A stretch of DNA of 64,000 bases from an uncultured Clostridia bacterium. GTDB taxonomy: Bacteria > Bacillota > Clostridia > Lachnospirales > Lachnospiraceae. The notes under the pieces are model-generated. The model did no database searches. It was not told where the DNA came from and saw only the letters and a program-made list of their open reading frames with translations. The stretch is from the NCBI GenBank assembly GCA_947174885.1, contig CAMWKO010000006.1, forward strand, positions 47,210 to 111,209, written 5' to 3'. This document shows positions 49,227 to 60,136 of this stretch, piece by piece. The position numbers were made by a program, and so were the translations under genes. Numbering within the stretch: position 1 is the first letter of the stretch; every line of letters starts with the position of its first letter.

Positions 49227-51584
49227 CTACTCCATATTCAACAGCTCCATACCCACCTTCTTTATTTTCCTTGAAGAAATATATGCAAATAACATAAACA
49301 ACACAGTTACAACCACTGACGGAACTATTGTATCAATAACACCTAATGATGTGCTAAATCTGCTTATTCCGCACATTTTCATTATTATAAGAACAATAGC
49401 ATCCGTACATAAAGCACTTAAGACTATGCCTATTACCGAACCTATAACCGAAGCTATACCAAATCTTAATGCAAATGTCATTCTAAGCTTTCTTATATTA
49501 AAGCCCAAAACCTTATATATACTTAGGTCGTATTTTTCCTTAAACAGTATTTTACTGCCTGTTAAAGCTACTACTACTAATACGAATATAACTACCACTA
49601 TATATATTAATACTACCAGTGATTCCACTGACATAACAAGCACATCATAGCCCTGCCAGTTTCTTCCGCTTAGATTTACATCTATATTTTCTCCAAATTT
49701 TTCTAACAGCTCACCGGTTATTATATCTGTTTTTTCACTGTCTTCTAATATATAAACTTTATACGTTTTTATATTATCCGCAATTCTTTTAATACCCTCA
49801 TAGCTTACTGCAAAGTTATATCCCATATCATTAATATTTTGATACAGACCGCTTACAATATATTCCGCCGAATTCTCTCCGAAGGATACTGTTACAGTAT
49901 CTCCAATACCTATTCCCAATTCCTCTGACATAAACTCAGTAATAAGTACTTCATTATTGTATGCACATGTTCTTCCTTCCAATATATAAAAATACTCCGG
50001 TGCTCCTGATATACTGCAATTATAATTTATTCCGTTTAACATAATATGATATCCCGCATAATCATACTCCGCTTCTATTTCCGTATGTCTGTTAATAATT
50101 TCTAATGCTTCTTCCCTGTCTTCATCATTATAATATTTAATTCCCAAATCATATCTGATATTTGAAAACAGATCTAAAAGTCCCTCCTTATCACTTATCC
50201 ATACATTCATCCTGGTTGCCAGCATTACAACAAATACCAGTAATGTCACGATAAACGTAACACCAATGTACCCTCTTATACCTGAAACAAACTGTCTCAA
50301 TGCTAAAAAGAAATTCATTCCTTTTTTATAGATTGGCATTTTGGCTCTTGAAGAAAAATATATCTCATCTTTTCCGTTTCTAATTGCTTTAATAGGTGTA
50401 TTATTTTTTATCTTAATTGTCTTTATAAAAATAAATGCTATAAATAATATAAGTATTGTAATTAATACCGACAGGCACTCCAAAAACGGAATTTCAGTAG
50501 GTATAAGGATACTTGTAACCGTAATCATGCTTTGATTCATTATACTAACTCCAAATCCCAATACACTAATTCCTGCTATCATTCCTATAAATATCGAAAG
50601 CATATACTGTGCTATCTGCAATATTCTCAAATGATGCTTTGTAAAACCTACTGCCTTTAGTATCCCCATATTAACATAATCCTGCTCTATGGTTGTACTT
50701 ACATTATGTCCTATTATAATCAATGCAACTGTTAATAATATTACGACAAATGCCAGCAGAAATCCGGAAAACAGATTTTGCAGTAATAACATAAATCCCA
50801 CCATAGCATTTCTTGAATAAGCATACTCAGTATATTCTCCCAAAATAGTTTCATTATTTATAACATTCTGAAAATCATTTTCAGAAAGCTTACTCTCTGT
50901 GTTCTTATAAGTATGTATCATTCCTACATTACTTATATTGTCATAATCAATTCCATAATCACCATCGAGCCACTCACATATTTCCTCATAATCATCATTA
51001 GAAATTAATACCACCTTCATTCCCATCATTGCTCCACCCATTATAGGATCTTCAATATATCCTGCAATTTTAAAGGTGATTGCTCCGGGCTCGCCAAGCT
51101 CAATAACCATTTCATCTCCTATCCTGCAATCATATAATTCACAGAAAGCCGGAGATATCAGTATCTCTCCCTTTTTAAGCTTACTGTCCCCCTCATAAAC
51201 CCCTGTCATTTCAGGGTTTAATCTTTTATATTTTAAATTAATTCCTTCATATGGCATTAAAAATACCTTAGGATCACTGCTTATCTCTCCGTTAATGAAA
51301 TATTCATTAACATCTATGGCATTTCTTATTTCTACCCTGTCGACATTCTCATTTCTTTCTAAGTCCCTGGCTATTTCATCTAAATAGTCAGTTGCGTATA
51401 TCCAGCTTGTATAATCACCAAATCCGATTCTGTCAATTTCACTTTCCACATATTTTTTTGAATTGACACATAAGGTAATGGTGGAGCATACACATACTGT
51501 CACTAAAAATATAATTACCATTATGCCAATAAAGCTTCCCTTTTGGCGTTTTATATTTGCTTTTAACAATATTAAATATTCCAT
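49227..51584 (-). CDS. ABC transporter permease (FtsX/MacB-type)
   Basis: Two FtsX-like TM blocks; 'DYVNMGILKAVGFTKHHLRILQIAQYML'. Confidence 0.9.
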   Translation of the reverse strand: MEYLILLKANIKRQKGSFIGIMVIIFLVTVCVCSTITLCVNSKKYVESEIDRIGFGDYTSWIYATDYLDEIARDLERNENVDRVEIRNAIDVNEYFINGEISSDPKVFLMPYEGINLKYKRLNPEMTGVYEGDSKLKKGEILISPAFCELYDCRIGDEMVIELGEPGAITFKIAGYIEDPIMGGAMMGMKVVLISNDDYEEICEWLDGDYGIDYDNISNVGMIHTYKNTESKLSENDFQNVINNETILGEYTEYAYSRNAMVGFMLLLQNLFSGFLLAFVVILLTVALIIIGHNVSTTIEQDYVNMGILKAVGFTKHHLRILQIAQYMLSIFIGMIAGISVLGFGVSIMNQSMITVTSILIPTEIPFLECLSVLITILILFIAFIFIKTIKIKNNTPIKAIRNGKDEIYFSSRAKMPIYKKGMNFFLALRQFVSGIRGYIGVTFIVTLLVFVVMLATRMNVWISDKEGLLDLFSNIRYDLGIKYYNDEDREEALEIINRHTEIEAEYDYAGYHIMLNGINYNCSISGAPEYFYILEGRTCAYNNEVLITEFMSEELGIGIGDTVTVSFGENSAEYIVSGLYQNINDMGYNFAVSYEGIKRIADNIKTYKVYILEDSEKTDIITGELLEKFGENIDVNLSGRNWQGYDVLVMSVESLVVLIYIVVVIFVLVVVALTGSKILFKEKYDLSIYKVLGFNIRKLRMTFALRFGIASVIGSVIGIVLSALCTDAIVLIIMKMCGISRFSTSLGVIDTIVPSVVVTVLFMLFAYISSRKIKKVGMELLNME

Positions 51585-51595
51585 AATATTACCTC

Positions 51596-52357
51596 CTACC
51601 AGTTAAGTGAGGTAAGCCATGCGTTAACCTGTGCTTCTCTGGATTTTGCATCCTCACTGCTGTACCTGTTCAGCTTCATCTCTCCTATTACCCTGCCATC
51701 CTCCAAATATAAAAGTCTTGTGGCACGAATGGCAGCCTTCAAATCATGAGTAACCATTAAAATACTCTGTCCCCTCTCATTTATATCCGTCATAAGATTT
51801 AATACATCTGTTGTGTTACTCTTATTTAAAGCACCTGTCGGCTCGTCGGCAAATATAATTTGCGGATGATTTATTAAAGCTCTGGCAATAGCACATCTTT
51901 GAGCTTCGCCACCTGATACCTGTGAAGGTAATCTGTCCTTTGCCTCATTTACATTCATCATCTCTAACAGCTTATCTGCCTCATCATTTACTTCCTTATA
52001 TTTTCTGTCCTTTGAAAGATAGCCTGTTACTGCTACATTTTCAAACAATGTAAGGTTGCTTACCAGATGTGCCTGCTGAAATACAAAGCCAAAGTCATTA
52101 GCTCTGATTGCTGCCATTTTTGTCTCATTATATCTACTGATAACCTCCTCCTTATATATAACCTCTCCACTTGTAATCCTGTCCATCCCGCTAAGGGCAT
52201 ATAGCAATGTAGATTTTCCTGAGCCCGACCTGCCCATTATAACCGTGAAATCCCCCTCATATATTTCTATATTGAGCATATTAAGAACATGATTCTGCCT
52301 GCCGTTATTGGCGAAGCTTTTACATATATCTTTACCTTTTATTAAAACATCAGCCAT
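51596..52357 (-). CDS. ABC transporter ATP-binding protein
   Basis: 'VIMGRSGSGKSTLLYALSG', 'QVSGGEAQRCAIARALINHPQIIFADEPTGALN'. Confidence 0.96.
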   Translation of the reverse strand: MADVLIKGKDICKSFANNGRQNHVLNMLNIEIYEGDFTVIMGRSGSGKSTLLYALSGMDRITSGEVIYKEEVISRYNETKMAAIRANDFGFVFQQAHLVSNLTLFENVAVTGYLSKDRKYKEVNDEADKLLEMMNVNEAKDRLPSQVSGGEAQRCAIARALINHPQIIFADEPTGALNKSNTTDVLNLMTDINERGQSILMVTHDLKAAIRATRLLYLEDGRVIGEMKLNRYSSEDAKSREAQVNAWLTSLNW

Positions 52358-52426
52358 ATTGCTAACCTCCTAAGTGTTGAAAAGCTCTTTACTTAAAGTT
52401 ACGCATAAACTATAACATTTTAATTA

Positions 52427-53569
52427 TTAAGAAATCTTTAAGAACTTTAAAATTATTTCCAATCCCTCTCTGCTGTTATTCAGCTCCACATCTGCATCCA
52501 TCTTCTCCATAATGTATTTAACAATATAAAGTCCCAGTCCTGAGCCCTCAATGTTTTCTGTGTTTTTTCCACGATAAAATTTATTAAAAATAAACGGTAC
52601 ATCTTCATCAGGTATACCATTGCCACCATCCTTAATATGAATTTCATAAGTATCTTCTTTAATAACCGTCCAAATTCTTACCTCATATCCTCCTGCATAT
52701 TTTTTTGCATTGTTTAATATATTCTCAATTACCTGTGCCATTCGCTTTTTGTCAATAAGAGCATATGCCTCATGTATAGGTTCTTCAATTTTTACCATAT
52801 CATAATTCATATCTCTTACTGCTTCTTCTATGACATTTTTCAAATTACAGCTTTTTATATTAAATTCAAGCTTATCAAGCTCCGATAAAGAGTGCAGTAC
52901 CAAATCATTAGTCAGCTTTGTAACTTCGTCACATTTTCTTATAATAGTACCTGTATATTTCACTCTTTTTTCATAGGAATTATCAATAGCTGCCTCTAAT
53001 CCCTCTGCATAAGCTCTTATTGATGCTATCGGAGTTTTAATATCATGGGATAATGTTGCAATTATAAGTTTATTTTCCTCTACTGCCCTGGCCTCATTTT
53101 TCCTTGCTCTTACAATCTCACCTCTCATATGGTCAAAGCACCAGGTAAATGCACCAAAAAAGTTTTTTCTCTCATATTTTAAATCAACATCAAAATTACC
53201 CTTTGCCAGCTCTCCTGCGTATTTCTCCAGCTTTCCAAAGGGTTTTATTATCCTTAAATAAATATATAAAAATGCAGCAAAAATATACACCGCATCAAAA
53301 CAGATGTAAAATACAATTATTTTTGTTACATACTCTTTTCTATCCTTTTCATAGTTTGATTCCTTTTGTATTAAAATCTCTAACTGCTCTTTTGCTATAT
53401 TTTCTCCGTCCTCATCTGTTGTTAATGCTTTAATTTCATTTAAAAGCACCAGACTGTTTTTGCTCTCGTCTTCCTTTAAACTTCTTTTTATATATACAAA
53501 AAATATCCCTGAAATTATAAGCAATAAGACAAGAAAAAATATCAGTGTTATTATTAATTGCTTTTTCAT
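52427..53569 (-). CDS. Sensor histidine kinase
   Basis: HAMP, 'LSHDIKTPIASIRAYAEGLE', 'IHIKDGGNGIPDEDVPFIFNKFYRGKN', 'GSGLGLYIVK'. Confidence 0.95.
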   Translation of the reverse strand: MKKQLIITLIFFLVLLLIISGIFFVYIKRSLKEDESKNSLVLLNEIKALTTDEDGENIAKEQLEILIQKESNYEKDRKEYVTKIIVFYICFDAVYIFAAFLYIYLRIIKPFGKLEKYAGELAKGNFDVDLKYERKNFFGAFTWCFDHMRGEIVRARKNEARAVEENKLIIATLSHDIKTPIASIRAYAEGLEAAIDNSYEKRVKYTGTIIRKCDEVTKLTNDLVLHSLSELDKLEFNIKSCNLKNVIEEAVRDMNYDMVKIEEPIHEAYALIDKKRMAQVIENILNNAKKYAGGYEVRIWTVIKEDTYEIHIKDGGNGIPDEDVPFIFNKFYRGKNTENIEGSGLGLYIVKYIMEKMDADVELNNSREGLEIILKFLKIS

Positions 53570-53597
53570 AATATATTAAGCCTTTCTTTTACTTCCG

Positions 53598-54293
53598 TTA
53601 AATACTTACGCCGGTAAGCTTATATCCTACTCCCCACACAGTTTCAATAATTTCCGGCTTTGCAGGATTAGCCTCCAGCTTTTCCCTTAGCCAGCGTATA
53701 TGAACTGCTATCGTTGCAATTTCCACATCCGAAAATGCACCCCATACCTTATATAGAATTTCCTCTTTGGTCACGATTTTTCCTGCATTTTCACATAAGA
53801 TTTTAAGAATATCAAATTCCTTGAGTGACAGCTTTAATAAAGTACCCTCCTTTGTCACTTCCCTCGTAGTTGCATTTACTTCTATTTCAGCCCTTTTTCC
53901 AAGCTTATAAATTTTTTCTTCTTCCTCTCCGTAAGTTCTTCTTATAATCGCTTTAATCCTATAAAGAAGCTCCTTTAGAGAATACGGCTTTGAAATATAA
54001 TCATCTCCGCCAATATCCAGTCCTGTAATTTTATCGTCCTCACTTGTCCTTGCGCTGGCAAATATAACAGGTACTTTTGACACCTTACGCAACTCTTTGC
54101 ACACAAAAAAGCCTGTTTCATCAGGCAGATTAATATCCAGTAATATTAAATCAAATTTATTTTTTTCCAGTATACTGAAGGCTTCATCACTGCTTACTGC
54201 AAGCTTTACCTCATAGCCGTAGCCGCAAAGCATATCCTTTGTGATTTCCATCAGGTCTGTATCATCATCTACAATTAAAATTTTATATGCCAT
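53598..54293 (-). CDS. OmpR-family response regulator
   Basis: REC 'ILIVDDDTDLMEIT' plus winged helix 'VAVHIRWLREKLE'. Confidence 0.95.
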   Translation of the reverse strand: MAYKILIVDDDTDLMEITKDMLCGYGYEVKLAVSSDEAFSILEKNKFDLILLDINLPDETGFFVCKELRKVSKVPVIFASARTSEDDKITGLDIGGDDYISKPYSLKELLYRIKAIIRRTYGEEEEKIYKLGKRAEIEVNATTREVTKEGTLLKLSLKEFDILKILCENAGKIVTKEEILYKVWGAFSDVEIATIAVHIRWLREKLEANPAKPEIIETVWGVGYKLTGVSI

Positions 54294-54294
54294 A

Positions 54295-55053
54295 TTATCC
54301 TACCTTTTTCTCCTCCTCATACTCAATCCCCACAAGTGTAAGTCCACATGCCGGTGCCTTTGGTCCTGCAGCATTTCTGTCCCTTGCAGCTATGATTTCT
54401 TTTACATGCTCAGGCGGATATACCCCCAGTCCTACCTTCATAAGTGTTCCTACTATAATACGAACCATATTATATAAAAACCCGTTTCCCGAAATAATAA
54501 TATGTATCATATCCCCTGTCTTTGTTATATCTAAAGAATAAACAGTTCTTACCGTGTTTTCTATCTGCGTTCTTGCAGAGCAAAAGCTCTTAAAGTCATG
54601 TTCTCCCAATATGTAGCCTGCTGCCTGTTTCATTTTTTCCGTATCCAGTGGCATATACACAAAATGAGAGTATAATCTCTCTGTAGGCATTGGGAATCTG
54701 CAGTTAAAAATCTTATATTCATATGTCTTTATACTGTTACAGTATCTTGGATGAAAATCAGCCTCCACCTCATAAGATTCTCTAATCCTTATATCCTCCG
54801 GCAATCTCTGATTTAGTGCAAAAGATATTTTCTCAGCCGGTATTTTTGTTTCTGTATCAAATACTGCCACATTGGCGATTGCATGAACACCGGAATCAGT
54901 TCTGCTTGCACCTATTACTGCAATATCTTCCTTCAAAAGAGCTGACAATTCCCTGTTAATAATTTCTTCCACTGTAATACCGTTAATCTGAATCTGCCAT
55001 CCGCAATAATTTGTACCATCATATGCAATTTTAAGAAAAACTCTTTTACTCAT
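54295..55053 (-). CDS. truA: tRNA pseudouridine synthase A
   Basis: 'YDGTNYCGWQIQ', 'GASRTDSGVHA', 'NGFLYNMVRIIVGTL'. Confidence 0.95.
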   Translation of the reverse strand: MSKRVFLKIAYDGTNYCGWQIQINGITVEEIINRELSALLKEDIAVIGASRTDSGVHAIANVAVFDTETKIPAEKISFALNQRLPEDIRIRESYEVEADFHPRYCNSIKTYEYKIFNCRFPMPTERLYSHFVYMPLDTEKMKQAAGYILGEHDFKSFCSARTQIENTVRTVYSLDITKTGDMIHIIISGNGFLYNMVRIIVGTLMKVGLGVYPPEHVKEIIAARDRNAAGPKAPACGLTLVGIEYEEEKKVG

Positions 55054-55091
55054 AAAATCTCCTGATTTACATTATGTTTGTAGTTGTTCCT

Positions 55092-55196
55092 CAACTCGGT
55101 GTTATTATACTATAATCCCTATCACTACGGCCTCATGGATAAAATCAGAGATTTTATACATGAGGCACACCGAGTTGATTCTCAACTCGGTGTTAT
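55092..55196 (-). promoter_or_regulatory. Three-copy inverted/direct repeat forming alternative hairpins
   Basis: CAACTCGGTGT at 55092, ACACCGAGTTG at 55167, CAACTCGGTGTTAT at 55183; inner hairpin GCCTCATG...CATGAGGC. Confidence 0.75.
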
Positions 55197-56024
55197 AAAT
55201 CCATATATATTAATATCTAATATGTCCCATAATATATTACCTGCTATCACAACTGCTAACAGGGCAAACAGACATAAATATCCTGCTATATCTTTATGCT
55301 TATATATAAGCGGTTTCATTTTTGTTCTTCCCTCTCCACCCCTGTAGCACCTTGCCTCCATTGCCATCGCTAAATCCATGGCTCTTTTGATGGAGGATAT
55401 AACGAGTGGAATAATAAGAGGCATCATTGACTTTGCTTTTTTTATAATACCACCATTTTCAAAATCCGCACCTCTTGCCATTTGTGCTTTCATAATTTTA
55501 TCGGTTTCTTCTATTAAAATCGGAATAAATCTGAAAGCTATTGACACCATCATAGCTATATCATGAACCGGCACTTTTATCTTCTTCAAAGGTGAAAATG
55601 CCTTTTCCAGTCCGTCGGCAATATCTGTAGGCGTAGTAGTATAAGTAAGGATTGACATTCCCATTATCATCAGAGAAAGTCTTGCCATTAGTTTTATACC
55701 CTTTACCAGTCCCTGTGCCGTGATATTAAATAATTTTAAATCCAAAAGTACTGTACCGTCTGTAAATATTACCGAGAAAATAACACTAAACAGCAATAAT
55801 ATTACTATTGTTTTTAGTCCTTTAAAAATAAATTTAAAAGGTACCTTTGATATTTTTATTGTAACATACAAAAATATTGCTGCCAGCGCATACCCGATAA
55901 TATTGTCCGCCAAAAATAATGCTATCATATAGCAGACTGAGCCAAACAGCTTTACTCTTGGATCTAAGCTGTGAATATTCGATTGTTCTTCATAGTATTG
56001 TCCTATTGTAATATCTCTAAACAT
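55182..56024 (-). CDS. ecfT: ECF transporter T component
   Basis: 'YYEEQSNIHSLDPRVKLFGSVCYMIALF', 'MARGADFENGG', 'AMEARCYRGGEGRT'. Confidence 0.92.
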   Translation of the reverse strand: MFRDITIGQYYEEQSNIHSLDPRVKLFGSVCYMIALFLADNIIGYALAAIFLYVTIKISKVPFKFIFKGLKTIVILLLFSVIFSVIFTDGTVLLDLKLFNITAQGLVKGIKLMARLSLMIMGMSILTYTTTPTDIADGLEKAFSPLKKIKVPVHDIAMMVSIAFRFIPILIEETDKIMKAQMARGADFENGGIIKKAKSMMPLIIPLVISSIKRAMDLAMAMEARCYRGGEGRTKMKPLIYKHKDIAGYLCLFALLAVVIAGNILWDILDINIYGFITPS

Positions 56025-56034
56025 AACATTCCTT

Positions 56035-57837
56035 TTATAAGCTGTCCAATGCTGTTTCGTAAATTATATCTGCAGCCTCTTTTGAAGTAATGGCTGTATT
56101 TTCTGACACCATTCCCTTTTTCTTCAATCCCTCAACTATATATACAGGCTGTGGTGCAGATAATCCGATTTTTTCCAGTTCCTTATATTCCTTAAATACA
56201 TTTCTTGGAGAATCATTATAAATAAGCTTTCCTTTACTCATAACCAAAAGTCTGTCTGCAAACTTTGCCATATCCTCCATACTGTGTGATACAATAATAA
56301 TGGTAAGACCGTTTTCCTTATTCAGCGACTTTAACATATTTAATATTTCATCTCTGCCCTTTGGGTCTAATCCTGCTGTAGGCTCATCTAAAATCAAAAC
56401 CTCAGGATTCATCGCCAAAACACCGGCTATCGCCACACGCCTTTTCTCACCGCCTGAAAGTTCAAATGGTGAACGGTTATAAAATTCTTCACCTATTCCT
56501 ACCATTTCCAAAGATTTTTTTGCTGTTTCTACAGCCTCACTCTTTGTACTTCCGGTATTTTTAGCACCAAAGCAGACATCCTCTAATACTGTGTTTTCAA
56601 ATAACTGATATTCCGGATATTGGAATACTATTCCTATATGCTTTCTAAGCTCACTTAAGCTTTCTTTTTTATCATATATATTTCTCCCCTTATATTTCAC
56701 CACTCCATCCGTTGCTTTATTAAGCCCGTTTAAATGACAGATAAGCGTGGACTTTCCTGAGCCTGTATGCCCTATAATACCGACTATTTCTCCCTGTCCT
56801 ATATTGAAGCTTACATTATCAAGTGCCTTTTTTTCATAGCTTGTATCTTTGCTATATACATAAGAAAGTCCTGATACCTCCAGCAATGTTTCTTTTCTGT
56901 CTCCGGTTCTGTCATTTATTTTATTTGTAAGACTACTTCTATCTTCACTATCGGTTTTATGTATACTGTTTGATTTGTTTTCAATATATCCCCTGCGAAG
57001 AAGTTCCTCTATCAACTCCTCATTTGTAAGTATTCCCCTGCCTATATCAATTCCACGTTTCTCCAGTAAATAAGCTACCTCCGTAGCATGTGGTACATCA
57101 AGTCCTATTTCATATATCTTTTCAGGATGTGAAAATACTTCCTTTGGAGTTCCCGATACAGCTATCTTTCCCTTATCCATTACAAACACGTAATCCGCAT
57201 CTATAACTTCGTCCATATAGTGGGTCACTAAAATAATAGTCACGCCCTCTTTTTTATTCAGTTCTTTAATAGTATTAATAACCTCACATCTTCCGTTTGG
57301 GTCCAGCATAGCTGTAGGCTCATCTAATATGATACACTTTGGCTTCATTGCCAATACACCTGCTATTGCCACTCTCTGCTTCTGACCTCCTGAAAGCTTA
57401 TTAGGTGAATGCTTTCTATACTCTGTCATTTCTACATCTGCCAAAGCCTTATTTACTCTCTCCCAGATTTCTTCTGTAGGCACACCAATATTTTCAGGAC
57501 CAAAGCCCACATCCTCCTCTACTACTGTGGCAATAATCTGGTTGTCGGGATTTTGAAACACCATTCCTGCATTCTGTCTGATATCCCATATTTTACTGTC
57601 CTCCTCCGTATCCATATCATCAACATATACCTTACCCTCTGTAGGCATAAGTATGGCATTTAAATGCTTCGCAAAGGTGGATTTTCCCGAACCGTTATGA
57701 CCAAGCACGGCAATAAACTGTCCCTGCTTCACTTCAAGCGACACATCATCTATTGCCATCTTTTCACTGATTACACTGCCCTCCTCATCCCTGTCTATAA
57801 ATCTGTGCTTTAAATTCTTTATACTAATAATACTCAT
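56035..57837 (-). CDS. ECF transporter ATPases EcfA1-EcfA2 fused in one polypeptide
   Basis: Two full ABC cassettes: '[19 protein letters not shown]'/'[18 protein letters not shown]' and '[18 protein letters not shown]'/'[18 protein letters not shown]'. Confidence 0.93.
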   Translation of the reverse strand: MSIISIKNLKHRFIDRDEEGSVISEKMAIDDVSLEVKQGQFIAVLGHNGSGKSTFAKHLNAILMPTEGKVYVDDMDTEEDSKIWDIRQNAGMVFQNPDNQIIATVVEEDVGFGPENIGVPTEEIWERVNKALADVEMTEYRKHSPNKLSGGQKQRVAIAGVLAMKPKCIILDEPTAMLDPNGRCEVINTIKELNKKEGVTIILVTHYMDEVIDADYVFVMDKGKIAVSGTPKEVFSHPEKIYEIGLDVPHATEVAYLLEKRGIDIGRGILTNEELIEELLRRGYIENKSNSIHKTDSEDRSSLTNKINDRTGDRKETLLEVSGLSYVYSKDTSYEKKALDNVSFNIGQGEIVGIIGHTGSGKSTLICHLNGLNKATDGVVKYKGRNIYDKKESLSELRKHIGIVFQYPEYQLFENTVLEDVCFGAKNTGSTKSEAVETAKKSLEMVGIGEEFYNRSPFELSGGEKRRVAIAGVLAMNPEVLILDEPTAGLDPKGRDEILNMLKSLNKENGLTIIIVSHSMEDMAKFADRLLVMSKGKLIYNDSPRNVFKEYKELEKIGLSAPQPVYIVEGLKKKGMVSENTAITSKEAADIIYETALDSL

Positions 57838-58025
57838 ATTACTTCCAAATTCTATATAATTTATTGATTATACACACTTCAAATCTTAAATGTAAATATA
57901 AAAATCAACTTTTGCCGATGCTTCTTTCAAAGTAATTGAAGCTTTCTTAAATGTAAATATAAAAAATAGCATTGGTTGACAATTACTAATTCTAACTGAT
58001 AAACATATATATTTCAAGAAGTTTC

Positions 58026-58148
58026 AACTTGAGTCTCCATATTTTTATTTTAGCTTCAAACCTTACATTACCATACTAATGTATATGTTGCCTTTGGCAA
58101 CAGTACCTTTTGTATCTGAAAATAAAGAATACGAAATATCAAAGCTCA
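58026..58148. repeat. Dispersed palindromic intergenic element, copy C
   Basis: CTTGAGTCTCCATATTTTTATTTTAGCTTCAAA...TATGTTGCCTTTGGCAACA...CTGAAAATAAAGAATACGAAATATC. Confidence 0.75.
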
Positions 58149-58295
58149 AACATTCATTTACTATTATTCGGAAGCTCAGGTAATCTTTTAATTGTAATCT
58201 TCATAATCTCATGGTAAAATATTATTGATGTCCATTCATTCTTATTTGTAACATATTTATAATGATTATTATTTTAAAGCAGGAGGTGAAAAATC

Positions 58296-58394
58296 ATGGA
58301 CGGTTGTGATAGTTGTAATGTTATGGAACAAAATACCTGTTTTGATGATATAAAAATTTTAGGATTAATACAACTGTCTGTGATTTTTTACTAA
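58296..58394 (+). CDS. Small Cys-containing leader-type ORF
   Basis: SD AGGAGGTG; MDGCDSCNVMEQNTCFDDIKILGLIQLSVIFY*. Confidence 0.45.
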   Translation: MDGCDSCNVMEQNTCFDDIKILGLIQLSVIFY

Positions 58395-58419
58395 ACTGTA
58401 CTTTTTCCGTTTATATATC

Positions 58420-58492
58420 ACCAATAAGGATTTTCTATACTACATTGTAACATCCAATTATATATTTTTAAAATCCTTGAATTGGTGTATTT
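58420..58492 (+). promoter_or_regulatory. Hairpin/possible attenuator between small ORF and mgtE
   Basis: ACCAATAAGGATTTT ... AAAATCCTTgaATTGGT followed by GTATTTTT. Confidence 0.5.
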
Positions 58493-58528
58493 TTATGCCC
58501 TTTTTTAGGTAGAAAATTAGGAGGCAAA

Positions 58529-59923
58529 ATGGAAAAAGTAATGTTAAAAGAAGCAAATTTCGTTGTTGAGCTGTTGGAGCTTATTCACAGTAACCTTTCT
58601 AAGGAAGTGTTACTCGATAAATTATCTGATTATCATGAAAATGATATTGCCGATGCTTTAGTACAATTAACCGCTGAGGAACGTAAAAAATTATATCCTC
58701 TTCTTGGTGAAAAAAAATTATCTGAGATTTTTTCTTATATTGAAGATGTTGACTTATACATTAGTGAACTGGATTTGGAAATTTCTGCAAAAGTTATTTC
58801 CTGTATGGACTCTGACGATGCAGTAAATGTATTAGAAGAAATGGATGATACTACTCAGCAGAAGCTGGTTAGTATGCTTGACGATGAATCCGGTAGAGAT
58901 GTCCGTCTGATATTATCATATGATGATGATGAAATTGGCAGTAAAATGACAACTAATTACATTGTTATCCAATGTGGACTTACTATCCGTCAGGCAATGC
59001 ATGAATTGATTAAACAGTCAGGAGAAAATGATAATATTTCTACTATTTATGTAGTTGATTCCCAAAATCATTTTTATGGTGCTATTGATTTAAAGGACCT
59101 AATCATTGCCAGAGAGCATCAGAATTTAGAGGATTTAATAAGTACATCTTATCCGTATGTTATGGACCACGAAAAGGTTAGCGATTGTATTGAAAAAATT
59201 AAAGACTATGCCGAGGATTCCATTCCAATACTCTCAGGTGAAGGATGTATTTTAGGTGTTATAACTGCTCAGGATATTGTTGAGGTTGTTGATGATGAGA
59301 TGAGTGAGGATTATGCAAAGCTTGCAGGTATGACCTCCGAATCCGATTTAAAGGAAACTACCCTTCAGAGTATGAAAAAACGATTACCATGGCTAATAGT
59401 ACTGCTGTTTCTTGGAATAGGTGTATCATCGGTAGTAGGTATTTTTGAGACAGTAGTTGCAACGCTCCCTATTGTTATATGTTTCCAGTCTTTAATTCTT
59501 GATATGTCCGGAAATGTAGGTACACAGTCGCTTGCTGTTACTATCAGAGTACTTATGGATGAAAACCTGACTCCAAAACAAATACTGCATCTTATCGGAA
59601 AAGAAATACGTGTTGGTTTTGCAAATGGTCTGTTTTTAGGAATCATGGCATTTCTATTCATAGGATTTTATACATTTATACTTAAAGACACTCCTATTGA
59701 AAACTCTTTTCTTATTTCAGGATGTGTTGGTGTTGCACTTATGGCGGCAATGGTAATCTCAAGTATGGTCGGAACTCTTATACCTTTATTCTTTCATAAG
59801 ATTAAAGTAGACCCGGCAGTTGCTTCCGGACCGCTCATTACAACCATAAATGATCTTGTTGCAGTTGTAACGTACTATGGACTGGCTTGGATATTATTAA
59901 TTAATGTTCTCCAAATTACCTAA
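58529..59923 (+). CDS. mgtE: Magnesium transporter MgtE (second copy)
   Basis: Paralogue of 5811..7232; 'SEDYAKLAGMTSESDL', 'GNVGTQSLAVTIRVLMDENL'. Confidence 0.95.
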   Translation: MEKVMLKEANFVVELLELIHSNLSKEVLLDKLSDYHENDIADALVQLTAEERKKLYPLLGEKKLSEIFSYIEDVDLYISELDLEISAKVISCMDSDDAVNVLEEMDDTTQQKLVSMLDDESGRDVRLILSYDDDEIGSKMTTNYIVIQCGLTIRQAMHELIKQSGENDNISTIYVVDSQNHFYGAIDLKDLIIAREHQNLEDLISTSYPYVMDHEKVSDCIEKIKDYAEDSIPILSGEGCILGVITAQDIVEVVDDEMSEDYAKLAGMTSESDLKETTLQSMKKRLPWLIVLLFLGIGVSSVVGIFETVVATLPIVICFQSLILDMSGNVGTQSLAVTIRVLMDENLTPKQILHLIGKEIRVGFANGLFLGIMAFLFIGFYTFILKDTPIENSFLISGCVGVALMAAMVISSMVGTLIPLFFHKIKVDPAVASGPLITTINDLVAVVTYYGLAWILLINVLQIT

Positions 59924-59958
59924 CTGCATTTTTATTACGGAAAATACTTAAATAGGCG

Positions 59959-60050
59959 GTCGCACTAATAGAAAATCTATAGTATATAATTATTTTTGAC
60001 AAAGCATAGGCTATATCCTGCAGATTTTCTCTTAATGCGACAGTTTTTTT
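59959..60050 (+). terminator. Long-stem terminator after mgtE
   Basis: GTCGCACTAATAGAAAATCT ... AGATTTTCTCTTAATGCGAC-AGTTTTTTT. Confidence 0.85.
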
Positions 60051-60136
60051 ATATTATTGATATTCCGGGTTTCTCTAATCTTTGCAGCAACGCTGTTTTT
60101 TCCAAATTAATATACGTTTTTCATTTTTCATATAAA

